64,000 nucleotides of DNA from CAYYIS01 sp964470965 (lineage in GTDB: Bacteria > JAAXHH01 > JABIQT01): NCBI GenBank assembly GCA_964470965.1, contig CAYYIS010000013.1:1-64000 (forward strand), written 5' to 3'. Under the pieces are notes generated by a model, which saw only the letters and a program-made list of their open reading frames with translations, was not told the DNA's origin and searched no databases. Of the stretch, positions 54,740 through 63,836 are shown in pieces; position 1 is the first letter of the stretch, and every line of letters begins with the position of its first letter. A program made the position numbers and the translations under genes.

Positions 54740-55885
54740 ATGTCAGCGATCTATCGGGCAGGAATCGTGGGTGCAGGACAGATCGGCCATGCCCATGCCG
54801 TTGGCTATCAGGGTGTAGATTCCGTGGAGATCGTGGCTGTGACGGAACCGAACAACAGGGGGCGGGCCGAGTTTATGGATCAATATGGAATCCCCGGCGG
54901 TTACACGGATATGAAAGAGATGATGGACAATGAGGATCTGGATTTCGTGAGTGTGTGCACCTGGCACCTCCTGCATGAACCACAGACACTGCTGGCTGCC
55001 TCTTACCTCCCGAAGGCGATTATCTGCGAGAAACCAATGACGGTCGGCACGGCATCCGCGGATCGGATGATCGCGGAATGCGAGGAAAGGCACGTCAAAC
55101 TCGTGATCGGCCATCAGAGACGGTTCTACCACTCCTGGACCAAAGCGCGGGATCTTATTCAAAAAGGAGCCATCGGCGCGCCTCAGATAGTGACCACGAA
55201 GTCCGGCGAGGGACTGTTGAACTGCGGAACACATGTGATCGACGCCTGCAGGTATCTTATGGGGGACCCCGAGACGGAATGGGTGATGGCAGCGGTGGAA
55301 CGTAAGACGGACCGGTACGAACGGGACGTTCGTATAGAGGACTGCTGCATGGGGTTGATCCAGTTCAAGGGAGGCGCTCAGGCGCTTGTGCAGTCGGATC
55401 TGACGCCGGAGCACTGGTCGGTCGAGGAATACCAGGTTCGAGGTTCGGAGGGTGTTCTGGAAACGAACGCGCAGGCCGTAAGATATGTTAATGGCGACTC
55501 CGACGGTTGGGTCACAATCGATCTGCCGACGGAAGACCCCTGGGTGTTACAGGCACGGGCGACCGTCGCCTGGTTTGAGGGCGGCGAAGGGCACCGTTGC
55601 GAGGCACGACAAGCACGTCATGCGGTCGATATTATGATGGCCATGTATCAGTCGGCCCGCGACCATGAGGTGGTGCGTATGCCCATGGCGGAGACCGGAT
55701 ATCCGATGAATCTTATGTTCGAGGAGGGCAAGATTCCTGTCATCGAACCAGGCGCCTACGACATCCGTTCGTTCCTGGCCATGGAACCGGAAGATCGTAC
55801 ACGCTACAGCGACATGCGGCGGCAGGGCATGCGGCATAAGGATATCGCTGACGCCATGAAGAAGCGTCAGGCTAAAGGCAACTGA
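54740..55885 (+). CDS. Gfo/Idh/MocA family oxidoreductase
   Basis: This 381-residue NAD(P)-dependent dehydrogenase is typical of sugar, inositol or glycoside metabolism. The N-terminal Rossmann motif is GIVGAGQIGHAHA, followed by VSVCTWHLLHEP and the catalytic-lysine motif CEKPMTV. The C-terminal domain holds GEGLLNCGTHVIDACRYLMG, with the His of the GxHxxD motif. AGGAG six bases upstream confirms the start. Substrate unknown; it stands alone upstream of a convergent PhyH gene. Confidence 0.92.
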   Translation: MSAIYRAGIVGAGQIGHAHAVGYQGVDSVEIVAVTEPNNRGRAEFMDQYGIPGGYTDMKEMMDNEDLDFVSVCTWHLLHEPQTLLAASYLPKAIICEKPMTVGTASADRMIAECEERHVKLVIGHQRRFYHSWTKARDLIQKGAIGAPQIVTTKSGEGLLNCGTHVIDACRYLMGDPETEWVMAAVERKTDRYERDVRIEDCCMGLIQFKGGAQALVQSDLTPEHWSVEEYQVRGSEGVLETNAQAVRYVNGDSDGWVTIDLPTEDPWVLQARATVAWFEGGEGHRCEARQARHAVDIMMAMYQSARDHEVVRMPMAETGYPMNLMFEEGKIPVIEPGAYDIRSFLAMEPEDRTRYSDMRRQGMRHKDIADAMKKRQAKGN

Positions 55886-56055
55886 ATTAATCCCTAGTGC
55901 CGCCCCGGTTCGCTGCATATCTCGTATCCGCGGCCATGGAGAATGCTACGGTAGAGCGGTAAACCGAAATGGAATATACACCTCTACAGCGGCGAGCATC
56001 AGTATCTGGCGTGTGAGGTCGTCTATGCGAATTTCGGTGGCAGGCGTTAGAGCCT

Positions 56056-56904
56056 CTATTGGTATTCTTTGAAAGCCGCCCCAGGTGTGCGGTTCCAGAC
56101 AATCGGTTCTTCTTTACCCTCATAGACCGCCGTAAGAGGTTTTAAAATCCCTTCATAGGCTTCCGCCCAGGTATCCGGTTTATAATGTTGCACCAGACGG
56201 GCCCGGATCGGGGCGGGCATCTGATGAAAAAGGGGATGGTACCACAGGGTGATTACGGTACGTCTTTGATCACTCTGGTTTCCATGGGCCGCATGTAGGA
56301 GCCGGGAATCGCCGACCACCAAGTCGCCTGCTCGCACCGGCACATCCATCTCTCCCTCCGCATGCTGATAGGCCGGGTGATCAGAATCGACGACGGATCG
56401 TAGGTCGTTCGTATGGGCCTCCACTACCTGGTCATGAAGCGGATGGCGGTGCCGGTGCGATCCGGCAATGACGCGCAGACACCCGTTATGGCGGTTGGTG
56501 TCAACCAGATAATACATGAAAAAAAGTTGCTGGGGCGGCGGTTCATAACTGCACGGGTCGTTCCAACCCCACCAGTCCTGGTGCCAGAACAGGGCCGGGC
56601 TGCGGGGCGGTTTGCTGATGATGTAACCCGACGACCAGGTGGGCCTGTCGAACCCGAGATCCGACAGCACTGTCAAAGCCGGTGGATAGGCTACTAACTC
56701 TGAAAAAAATACGTCATCGAAGACGCTCACCATACTGCCGGTGGATTTCTGTTCAGAAAAATGAGAGAGAGCCTGCGCGTCCAGTAACCGGTCGGAGACC
56801 TCTTGTATCCGAGCCAGTAAATCCGGTTGCAATACCTTTTCAATAACACAGAACCCATCCTTTATCAATTGACTGTATTTATCTTGAGCTATTCTGGCGG
56901 ACAT
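56056..56904 (-). CDS. Phytanoyl-CoA dioxygenase (PhyH) family protein
   Basis: This is a 282-residue Fe(II)/2-oxoglutarate oxygenase. The N-terminal IKDGFCVIEKVLQPDLL is the usual opening. His108 and Asp110 in FWHQDWWGW are iron ligands, and the distal His is in RLLHAAHGNQS, with an Arg following. GGAGGGA seven bases before 56904 selects this start over one 17 codons upstream. The DWWGW and SYEPPPQQLFFMYYLVD pieces suggest a pocket unlike that of the other two PhyH proteins here. Substrate unknown. Confidence 0.9.
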   Translation of the reverse strand: MSARIAQDKYSQLIKDGFCVIEKVLQPDLLARIQEVSDRLLDAQALSHFSEQKSTGSMVSVFDDVFFSELVAYPPALTVLSDLGFDRPTWSSGYIISKPPRSPALFWHQDWWGWNDPCSYEPPPQQLFFMYYLVDTNRHNGCLRVIAGSHRHRHPLHDQVVEAHTNDLRSVVDSDHPAYQHAEGEMDVPVRAGDLVVGDSRLLHAAHGNQSDQRRTVITLWYHPLFHQMPAPIRARLVQHYKPDTWAEAYEGILKPLTAVYEGKEEPIVWNRTPGAAFKEYQ

Positions 56905-57101
56905 TGACAATCCCTCCGATACCGTTAGTAATTGGCTGAACCTGCCAGGCTTCATCTGTAATTTTACTGTTCTAGATTCGTTCTGTCAAGAATCCCCCAG
57001 ATCCTCTTTTTTCCTTGCCATTTCCGGGTGGTACCGCTATCCTAAACACCAACTTTGAATGACACATTTGACGATATAGCCAAACTCCAGGAGTAAATTG
57101 C

Positions 57102-57734
57102 ATGGCTTCGCATAATACGTTGGTTTTTGCCGGCGGTCAGATCCATGATTACAAGAGTGCAGGCCCGGCTATCATGGATGCGCTGTCCGAGTGCGACGAT
57201 CTGACGCTGACGTACGTGGAAGAAGATCTTGACGTACTCGTTGCCCCGAATCTCGATGCCTACGATCTTATTGTATTCTACTATACCGTAGGCGAGATCA
57301 GTGATCCGCAGAAGAATGGATTACTCAACTGGGTGGCCTCGGGTAAGGGATACGTGGGTATACATTCCGCGGCCGATTCTTTTCGTGGGTGCCCGGAGTA
57401 CCGGGCCATGGTAGGCGGCCATTTCGTGACGCATCCAAAGTACCGTGATTATCAAGTCAGTGTGGTGGATGAGGGGCATGCCATCACCGATGGTTTGACC
57501 GAATTCACGGTGCGGGACGAACAGTACATCCTCGATTATGACTTAAGGAACCACGTTCTCTGCTCTGCCTTGCACAAGGGCGGCGCTATGCCGGTAGCCT
57601 GGACCAAATCATGGGGTGACGGCCGTGTGTTCTACCTTGCTCTGGGGCACGACGGCGACGCCTGTGGTCACCAGACGTTCCGGGCCCTGTTGCAACGGGG
57701 CGCTTGTTGGGCAGCTCAGCCGGTGGAGGCTTGA
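57102..57734 (+). CDS. ThuA-like trehalose-utilisation domain protein
   Basis: This is a 210-residue cytoplasmic protein of the ThuA fold (class I glutamine-amidotransferase-like). Typical pieces are VFAGGQIHDYKSAGPAI, YDLIVFYYTVGEISDPQ, GLLNWVASGKGYVGIHSAAD, VGGHFVTHPKY and WGDGRVFYLALGHDGDA. ThuA proteins take part in oxidation of disaccharides to 3-keto forms in rhizobia. Its TGA overlaps the ATG of the next gene (TGATG), so the two are likely coupled. AGGAG supports the start. Confidence 0.9.
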   Translation: MASHNTLVFAGGQIHDYKSAGPAIMDALSECDDLTLTYVEEDLDVLVAPNLDAYDLIVFYYTVGEISDPQKNGLLNWVASGKGYVGIHSAADSFRGCPEYRAMVGGHFVTHPKYRDYQVSVVDEGHAITDGLTEFTVRDEQYILDYDLRNHVLCSALHKGGAMPVAWTKSWGDGRVFYLALGHDGDACGHQTFRALLQRGACWAAQPVEA

Positions 57735-57907
57735 TGCGTATCTGTCCCAAGTGCCGTCATGAACCGGTCCACCAGGTGCCATTTCGTCTGTTCGACTATT
57801 TATTTATTTTCTTCCAGTGGGGTAGCTGCCCCTATCAATGTGCCGGCTGCGGTTACAGATTTTGGAAACCGTGGACGTGGGTGGGTCATGATGAAGGTAG
57901 TGGATAG
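57734..57907 (+). CDS. Small zinc-ribbon protein
   Basis: A 57-residue protein, start overlapping the thuA-like stop codon. MRICPKCRHEPVHQVPFRL and CPYQCAGCGYRFWKPW supply two Cys pairs (CPKC and CAGC) spaced like a zinc ribbon, with an aromatic hydrophobic loop (FDYLFIFFQWG) between them. Similar short proteins occur widely and have no known role. It links the ThuA-like gene to the dehydratase genes 60 bases downstream. Confidence 0.75.
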   Translation: MRICPKCRHEPVHQVPFRLFDYLFIFFQWGSCPYQCAGCGYRFWKPWTWVGHDEGSG

Positions 57908-57967
57908 GGGATGTATCCCGAAGAGATTGTATCCCGACGAGATCGCATATAGGGAGTTAATGCTAGG

Positions 57968-60238
57968 ATGATGGATGAAACGCCTGCAGGTGCCGGCAAC
58001 CGCGATACCAGTGTAGGACGTAGATCCCGTCGGTTCGAGATTCTTTCGGAGCGGGATGTTAACCGGGACACGTATGTGCATGAGTGGGCGGATGCCGGGC
58101 TTATCATTGTTGGCAGTCCGAACGATCCAGCCCCGGGGATACGTATCGATGCGGATGGGGTGGCAGAAATGGACGGGCGATCGCGGGATCAGTTCGACAT
58201 GGTCGACCGGTTTATCGTAGCCAACGCCATCGATACGAAGATTGCCGAAGAAGCCATGGCGATTGATTCGTTGACTTACGCTCGGATGCTGGTGGACATT
58301 CATGAACACCGGGACAAAATCGTAGCGTTGCTGTGTGGGGTGACGCCGGCCAAGTTAGTGGATATCGTCTGCCGATTGAACGTGGTCGAAATGATGATGG
58401 CGCTGCAGAAGCTGCGTGTCCGCAAGACCACTGCCAATCAGGCCCATGTGACCAACCGGAAGGAACATCCGGCATTGCTGGCGGCAGATGCGGCTGAGGC
58501 AGGCCTGCGCGGATTCGCGGAAGAAGAAACCACCGTGGCGGTTTCCCGCTCGGCCCCGTTCAATGCGCTCTCCATTCTCGTAGGTTCCCAGACCGGACGC
58601 GGCGGTGTTCTCACGCAATGCGCGGTCGAAGAGGATATGAGTCTTAAACTGGCTCTGAAGGGGTTGACCTCATATGCAGAGACCCTCTCTGTCTACGGTA
58701 CGGACAAAACGTTCATAGACGGGGACGATACTCCCTGGTCCAAAGCGTTTCTGGCGGGGGCCTATGCCTCACGGGGTGTCAAGATCCGCTTTACGTCAGG
58801 TACCGGGTCTGAAGCCTTGATGGGGCATTCGGAAGGGAAGTCGATGCTGTATCTGGAAGCCCGGTGCCTGATGATGGTCAAAGGCGGCGGCAGTCAGGGT
58901 GTACAGAATGGGTCCATCAGCTGCATAGCGCTGCCGGAATCCCTGCCTGGCGGTGTAAAAGGTGTACTCGCAGAGAACCTGATCGCTACAATGCTTGGGC
59001 TCGAAGTAGCCTCCGGCAACGACGCTATGGCGTCCCACTCTGACATCCGAAAAACTGCGAAGCTAATGCTCCAGATGCTTCCGGGGACTGATTTCATTAC
59101 CTCCGGCTACAGCGCCATGCCGAAGGAAGATAACCTCTTCGGTGGCGGCGATTTCGACGCCGAAGATCTGGACGACTGGAACGTGATCCAACGCGATATG
59201 CAGGTAGACGGAGGTATTACTCCTGCAAACGAATCCGACGTCATCGCCATCAGAGAACGGGGTGCTCGGGCGATTCAGACTGTTTATGCGGGTCTCGGAT
59301 TTCCGACCATCACCGAAGAAGAAATCGAAGCCGCCGTATTTGGTCACGCGAGCGAAGACATGCCCGAACGGGACAAGGTGGCCGATCTCAATTCGGCCGA
59401 GGCCTTCCTGGACGGACCCGTCACGGTCGTCGGTGTTATCAAGGCACTGGCGGAAGGTGGATTCAGGGACGTGGCAGAACGGCTGCTTCATATGCAGAAA
59501 CAGAGGATATCAGGCGATTATCTGCAGCCTGCAGCCATCATCACAGAGTCATTCCAGTCACTGAGCGGTATCAATGATCCGAACGATTATGCGGGACCGG
59601 GTACAGGCTATCGCTTGGAAGGCGAACGGTGGGAGGCGCTCAAGAACATTCCTCAGGCGAGGCGACCGGAGGAATTGGTCAACCCGACCGAAAACGGCGT
59701 ATGGTCTATGACGGCGAAAGGACCGGCGCTGAAGGGAAAAAAGAGGAACGAGGTGGTCATCGCGGTGGGGCCGGCGTTCGGTTCTGCGATCACCGAAACG
59801 CTCTCCGGTATTTCTCATAAAAAGGTGCTTCAGCAGCTCGTAAATGGAATTAGGGAAGAAGGTCTGCAACCGCGAGTGGTAAAAGTGTTTCGGACTTCCG
59901 ACTGTGGCTTTCTGGGATGGCACGGCGCACAGGTCAGCGGGTCCGGCATTGCGATTGGGTTACAGTCCAAGGGCACCATATTGATCACACGGAAGGATCT
60001 GAACCCGCTCAACAACCTGGAGTTGTTCGGGATGTCTCCGAACCTTACGGTAGAATCCTACTGGACCATAGGACGGAATGCGGCCCGGTACGCTAAAAAT
60101 GAGCCGGTCGTTCCGGTGCCGTCCATTATCGATAACATGGCGCGGTTGAAGTACATCGTCAAAACCACGCTGATGCACCGCAAAGAAACGGAGCAGGTCC
60201 GCACGGACGCACCGGCCCGTGAGATGGAGATAGGATGA
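57968..60238 (+). CDS. Coenzyme B12-dependent diol/glycerol dehydratase, large and medium subunits fused
   Basis: This is a 756-residue protein. Residues 15-575 match the diol dehydratase large subunit (PduC/DhaB1): FEILSERDVNRDTYVHEW, MMMALQKLRVRKTTANQAHV (His160 region), EETTVAVSRSAPFNAL, GDDTPWSKAFLAGAYASRG, EGKSMLYLEARC, GTDFITSGYSAMP and NDYAGPGTGYRLEGERWE. After a short linker, residues about 590-756 match the medium subunit (PduD/DhaB2): VVIAVGPAFG, RVVKVFRTSDCGFLGWHGAQ, GSGIAIGLQSKGT and NPLNNLELFGMSPNLTVESY. These subunits are normally separate proteins. The enzyme dehydrates 1,2-propanediol, glycerol or ethanediol to an aldehyde using adenosylcobalamin. The medium-subunit targeting extension found in microcompartment enzymes is absent. 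No reactivase is in view. Confidence 0.92.
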   Translation: MMDETPAGAGNRDTSVGRRSRRFEILSERDVNRDTYVHEWADAGLIIVGSPNDPAPGIRIDADGVAEMDGRSRDQFDMVDRFIVANAIDTKIAEEAMAIDSLTYARMLVDIHEHRDKIVALLCGVTPAKLVDIVCRLNVVEMMMALQKLRVRKTTANQAHVTNRKEHPALLAADAAEAGLRGFAEEETTVAVSRSAPFNALSILVGSQTGRGGVLTQCAVEEDMSLKLALKGLTSYAETLSVYGTDKTFIDGDDTPWSKAFLAGAYASRGVKIRFTSGTGSEALMGHSEGKSMLYLEARCLMMVKGGGSQGVQNGSISCIALPESLPGGVKGVLAENLIATMLGLEVASGNDAMASHSDIRKTAKLMLQMLPGTDFITSGYSAMPKEDNLFGGGDFDAEDLDDWNVIQRDMQVDGGITPANESDVIAIRERGARAIQTVYAGLGFPTITEEEIEAAVFGHASEDMPERDKVADLNSAEAFLDGPVTVVGVIKALAEGGFRDVAERLLHMQKQRISGDYLQPAAIITESFQSLSGINDPNDYAGPGTGYRLEGERWEALKNIPQARRPEELVNPTENGVWSMTAKGPALKGKKRNEVVIAVGPAFGSAITETLSGISHKKVLQQLVNGIREEGLQPRVVKVFRTSDCGFLGWHGAQVSGSGIAIGLQSKGTILITRKDLNPLNNLELFGMSPNLTVESYWTIGRNAARYAKNEPVVPVPSIIDNMARLKYIVKTTLMHRKETEQVRTDAPAREMEIG

Positions 60239-60651
60239 ACGACCCGAGAGACGACTATCCCCTCGCAGAAAAACATCCGGATCTGGTGACCACACCTTCC
60301 GGAGTCCCACTTGCTGATATCACCCTGGAGAGAGTTCTGGCCGGCGAAGTCGGCAACGATGACCTGCGGATCACCGCTGATTCGCTTCGTAAACAGGCCG
60401 ACATCGCAGCCGCTTCCGGTCAGTCCGCACTGGCAGCCAATCTGCGTCGCGCCGCGGAACTAACCGCCATTCCCAACGGAACGCTGCTGGAAGTCTACAA
60501 CGCCATGCGGCCACACCGATCCACGAAACAGGAACTGGAGATGCTGTGCAACACGCTGGAAAACACCTACGGAGCAGAGGAAACGGCTGGATTTATCCGG
60601 TCGGCAATTCCTGTGTATGAGAGTAAACAGCTGTTTAAGCAGAAGGCTTAG
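60235..60651 (+). CDS. Diol/glycerol dehydratase small subunit
   Basis: This 138-residue protein matches PduE/DhaB3: DYPLAEKHPDLVTTPSGVPL, DITLERVLAGEVGNDDLRIT, LRKQADIAAASGQSALAANL with RRAAEL, and VYNAMRPHRSTKQELEML. It is shorter than PduE, beginning almost at the conserved DYPL, so the N-terminal extension is absent. The ATG overlaps the stop of the fused large/medium subunit gene (ATGA), consistent with coupled translation and a 1:1 complex. It converges with the next gene with only 7 bases between. Confidence 0.93.
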   Translation: MNDPRDDYPLAEKHPDLVTTPSGVPLADITLERVLAGEVGNDDLRITADSLRKQADIAAASGQSALAANLRRAAELTAIPNGTLLEVYNAMRPHRSTKQELEMLCNTLENTYGAEETAGFIRSAIPVYESKQLFKQKA

Positions 60652-60658
60652 GACTAGT

Positions 60659-62038
60659 TTAAAATGTACTCTCCCTTGTGGTCACCGGGCACCAGCGGGA
60701 AGAATGAATCAAGTCCATCAGTACGCGGACGGCCTCCGGTGTTCCGATAGTCTCGAGGGCTGATGCGGCATGTCCTTGGACATAACGATTTTCATCCGAC
60801 AACCCCTTTTTCAGGGCTGGAACAGCATCCTGCCCTCCCACGCCGAATTTGCCGATAGAATACGCGGTGTTGAAGCGTACCTGGCCGTCTTCATCGTCCA
60901 TTAGCCGTATCAGCGCCGGCACGGTTTTGTCAGGCTTCTGGGCGATGTTGCCTAGTGCCTCCGACAGATTCCGGCGTACCCAATCCGATGGATCGTCCAC
61001 CAGTTTCGTCAGCTCAGGTACCGTTTCGGCGGCGGTGATTCCCATATCCCCTAGTGCATAGGCCGCGTAGCCTCGAACCATTTCACTATCGTCCTTCAAG
61101 GCATCCACTAAATCCGGTATGGCGGGCACACCCACCGGACCGAGACCGTAGCAGGCGTCACGCTTAATTTCATCAACGTCGTTGTGCAATCCATGCATCA
61201 GCACAGGAACCGCAGGCCGGCCCAGGGTTGACAGCGTGTAGGCCGCGTATAACCGGTTTTCTTCATTGTCGTCAAGGAGTCCGTCCGAAAGCTTTCCGAT
61301 AGAGCTGTGTTCCGCCTGTTTGGCATTCGGTTGACCGGATAGCCAGTCCCAGATGTTCGACCACATGGGTGCGCGCCGGCTGTGTGAATCGCCGTTTAAC
61401 GGGAGCGCGGAACCCGGGTTCCGCCACTGTGGTGTGGACGGCTCGCTCATGCGAGTGAACTGGAATTTCATCATATACCGTGTGTTGGACGTCATATTCG
61501 GAAACGCACGATGCCAGAGGTCGAAATGTATTAAAATGACGCATCCGGCTTTTCCAGTCATCGGAATCCCGATGCGATCCTCTTCCTCAGGGCGGGTTTC
61601 GAAATACTGAGTGCCGGGGATTACACCAGTGGGACCATTTTCAATGGTGACATCCTGCGGATAGTACATGCCCATTATCCAGCGCGGATGGTGGTCCCGC
61701 ATTTTGCGGTAACCCCAGTAACTGTCTTTATGCCACCCGCCACCTCTGCTTTCAGCGGGATTCACATGCGGGTGCCGATGGGCATGCATGATGTAGTCGG
61801 GGCCGAGGATACTGGTCAGCGCCCCCTGAACGGCAGGATGATCGTACACCTGCTGGATCTCAGGCACCCAGGGCAGCAGGTTGTTACCCGGGTTGCCGTC
61901 TTTTTCGATTATTTCCTGTGTCTTCCTGTAAATGTCCGAATGGAATTCTTCCGGGAAATCCGTTTCTATCACGTAATATCCATCGATGACAAACTGCTTC
62001 ATCGCCTCATCGTCGAACAAGTAATTCGCGTCTGTCAT
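60659..62038 (-). CDS. PhyH-type dioxygenase fused to HEAT repeats
   Basis: This is a 459-residue protein. Residues 1-215 are a PhyH/Fe(II)-2-oxoglutarate oxygenase with His103-Lys-Asp105 in GGGWHKDSYWG and distal His176 in DLWHRAFPN. An Arg follows in NTRYMMKF. Residues about 250-450 are six or so HEAT/PBS-lyase-type repeats (VPVLMHGLHNDVDEIKRDAC, IPDLVDALKDDSEMVRGYAA, VPELTKLVDDPSDWVRRNLS, VPALIRLMDDEDGQVRFNTA, VPALKKGLSDENRYVQGHAA). The repeats may bind a partner protein or substrate carrier. No signal peptide. It is the third PhyH protein of the window. Confidence 0.9.
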   Translation of the reverse strand: MTDANYLFDDEAMKQFVIDGYYVIETDFPEEFHSDIYRKTQEIIEKDGNPGNNLLPWVPEIQQVYDHPAVQGALTSILGPDYIMHAHRHPHVNPAESRGGGWHKDSYWGYRKMRDHHPRWIMGMYYPQDVTIENGPTGVIPGTQYFETRPEEEDRIGIPMTGKAGCVILIHFDLWHRAFPNMTSNTRYMMKFQFTRMSEPSTPQWRNPGSALPLNGDSHSRRAPMWSNIWDWLSGQPNAKQAEHSSIGKLSDGLLDDNEENRLYAAYTLSTLGRPAVPVLMHGLHNDVDEIKRDACYGLGPVGVPAIPDLVDALKDDSEMVRGYAAYALGDMGITAAETVPELTKLVDDPSDWVRRNLSEALGNIAQKPDKTVPALIRLMDDEDGQVRFNTAYSIGKFGVGGQDAVPALKKGLSDENRYVQGHAASALETIGTPEAVRVLMDLIHSSRWCPVTTRESTF

Positions 62039-62180
62039 GTTCTACGTACCCCTTTTTATTGAAAATCGAATGTTGGACATATTACAAGGTGCTTATATAG
62101 TATAAAATCAAGAGTCTGGACGTTATAATGTGTCGAACTGGTCATTGGAGTCAATTATTTATTGCCGTATCTCGGTTGGT

Positions 62181-62864
62181 TTACGAATCAAAACAACCGG
62201 ACATATCATCAAGGAATTCACTGGGAGTTAAGGATCTGAACCGTTGTATGCAGTGAGGTGGCCTGTCATTACCGATGGTAGGGCCCAGGCGCTCCAAACT
62301 GCCGGACACGATGTCGAGGGAAGATGCTGTCCCTTGAATTTCCAAGGTGGGATTTTCCGTATGGTAATACAAGACGGATTTGAGGCGCCTGCTCATTAAC
62401 TGACGCGCATAGCCAGGAAGATAGTTGCCAGATCCGTTAGGCGGCAGGTTTTCGGGCCAGAACAGACAGTTGATCTGATACCGAAAGACCTGATGGAGCA
62501 TATCAAAGGCGTTGCCGTCGCTCGCGATCCAGTTGGTGTTGGGCCAGACATCGATCCACCCCCAGGCCGACCCGATAGGCTCCCATTGCGGTGCAGGCCC
62601 GGCATCGATGATCGCGAAATGCTGGGGATAGTCGAAAAACTCATCGTACCGGCTGCGCAAGGTGTCGTAGAAGGACGTGGTGATGGCCAGCATCGCGATC
62701 CCACAGTGCCGAATACCGTCCTCCGGGTGCAGTGTCACAACTCCTACCCGGTCCTGCTCATGGTAGTCGGGACAGAAAGCGGAGAAGTCGCAAGCCTCTG
62801 ATTGATTCCGTGTAATCGATCTATAGGTAAAGTCGGATGCGGTCAGTATGGAGCTGGTATGCAT
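62181..62864 (-). CDS. Hypothetical protein
   Basis: This is a 227-residue soluble protein with no recognised domain. It starts MHTSSILTASDFTYRSITR and contains FCPDYHEQDRVGVVTLHPED, WGWIDVWPNTNWIASDGNAF and NCLFWPENLPPNGSGNYLPG. The high Trp/Pro content and even composition argue for a real, folded protein. It diverges from the MazG-like gene 68 bases away. Function unknown. Confidence 0.65.
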   Translation of the reverse strand: MHTSSILTASDFTYRSITRNQSEACDFSAFCPDYHEQDRVGVVTLHPEDGIRHCGIAMLAITTSFYDTLRSRYDEFFDYPQHFAIIDAGPAPQWEPIGSAWGWIDVWPNTNWIASDGNAFDMLHQVFRYQINCLFWPENLPPNGSGNYLPGYARQLMSRRLKSVLYYHTENPTLEIQGTASSLDIVSGSLERLGPTIGNDRPPHCIQRFRSLTPSEFLDDMSGCFDS

Positions 62865-62932
62865 GGTGCGTACCGCCTTCTGCCCTATGGAACATTGGAT
62901 AATGAATCGGACCCGAAATATAGGATATCAAC

Positions 62933-63340
62933 ATGCAAAATCTTCTGAAAAAAGTCCAGACATTCCACGAAGTTTTTGGTGGGCATGTGGAAAAAACACC
63001 GACCGTCGATCTGCCGCCGGAAACCATGGCATTACGGGTCGAATTACTCCGGGAGGAGGTAGAAGAATATGCCCAGGCGATCGCCGCCGGCGACCTGGTC
63101 GGGGTGGCGGATGCTTTGACAGACATTCTCTACGTTCTGCTGGGCGCTTATATCACCCACGGCCTCAGGACGTCCGCGCTTGAGTTGTTTAATGAAGTAC
63201 ACCGCAGCAATATGAGTAAATTAGATGCACAGGGGAAGCCGGTGTATCGTGAAGATGGCAAAGTCATTAAATCGGATATTTTCTCACCGCCCGACTTGGA
63301 ATCGATCTTGAAACGGCATGTGGATGCGTGCCCACAATAG
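62933..63340 (+). CDS. MazG-like nucleotide pyrophosphohydrolase
   Basis: This 135-residue protein belongs to the all-alpha NTP pyrophosphatase group (MazG / phosphoribosyl-ATP pyrophosphohydrolase-like). The Mg-binding motif is RVELLREEVEEYAQAIA followed by VGVADALTDILYVLLGAYI, and the end SKLDAQGKPVYREDGKVIKS is typical of this subgroup. It hydrolyses a nucleoside triphosphate or related substrate to the monophosphate and pyrophosphate. AGGA eight bases upstream supports the start. Cytoplasmic. Confidence 0.88.
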   Translation: MQNLLKKVQTFHEVFGGHVEKTPTVDLPPETMALRVELLREEVEEYAQAIAAGDLVGVADALTDILYVLLGAYITHGLRTSALELFNEVHRSNMSKLDAQGKPVYREDGKVIKSDIFSPPDLESILKRHVDACPQ

Positions 63341-63436
63341 GAGAAAATGCTTGATAGGACGGACCTGATCCTCTATAGTTTTAACTTAAGTTTTATCACA
63401 GGCTTTTGTTTACCTGTTATTTAGGAGTCAAACCAT

Positions 63437-63790
63437 ATGGCTTTTGCCCCGGGAAAGAATCCGGCACTGTACATCGATGAAGAGCGGCTTGCTCGTTTGC
63501 AACAATGGGCGGCCATCGCCTCTCATTCGGAGGAGGAGGACGACTACCTTAGACGTGAGCTGAATAGCCAGCTCGATGAAATGGTGGTCCGTGTTCTCGA
63601 TCCGGGACTTGACGATGCCCTCAGCAAAGTAACCCCAGCAACCTACGGCATCGAGCTGTTCCCTCACTGTGCGCCGCTACGTGAAGATGTGGTAGAGCCT
63701 TGGCCCGATGTGGATGGGGTTCTGGACAACGCACCGCGAACACAGGATCGTTATTTTGTCGTACCCGTGAAGAACCACCAGGAACTGTAA
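63437..63790 (+). CDS. gatC: Asp-tRNA(Asn)/Glu-tRNA(Gln) amidotransferase subunit C
   Basis: This is a 117-residue GatC. The N-terminal helix IDEERLARLQQWAAIASHSE, the middle VTPATYGIELFPHCAPLRED and the C-terminal APRTQDRYFVVPVKN match the family, which stabilises the GatCAB complex that amidates mischarged Glu-tRNA(Gln) or Asp-tRNA(Asn). AGGAG nine bases upstream supports the start. It lies 46 bases ahead of a gatA-like gene on the same strand. It is slightly longer than typical GatC (about 95 residues). Confidence 0.85.
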   Translation: MAFAPGKNPALYIDEERLARLQQWAAIASHSEEEDDYLRRELNSQLDEMVVRVLDPGLDDALSKVTPATYGIELFPHCAPLREDVVEPWPDVDGVLDNAPRTQDRYFVVPVKNHQEL

Positions 63791-63836
63791 GAGATCTGTT
63801 CATTGACCCATCATTCATTGATTCGTTGGTGGAAAA

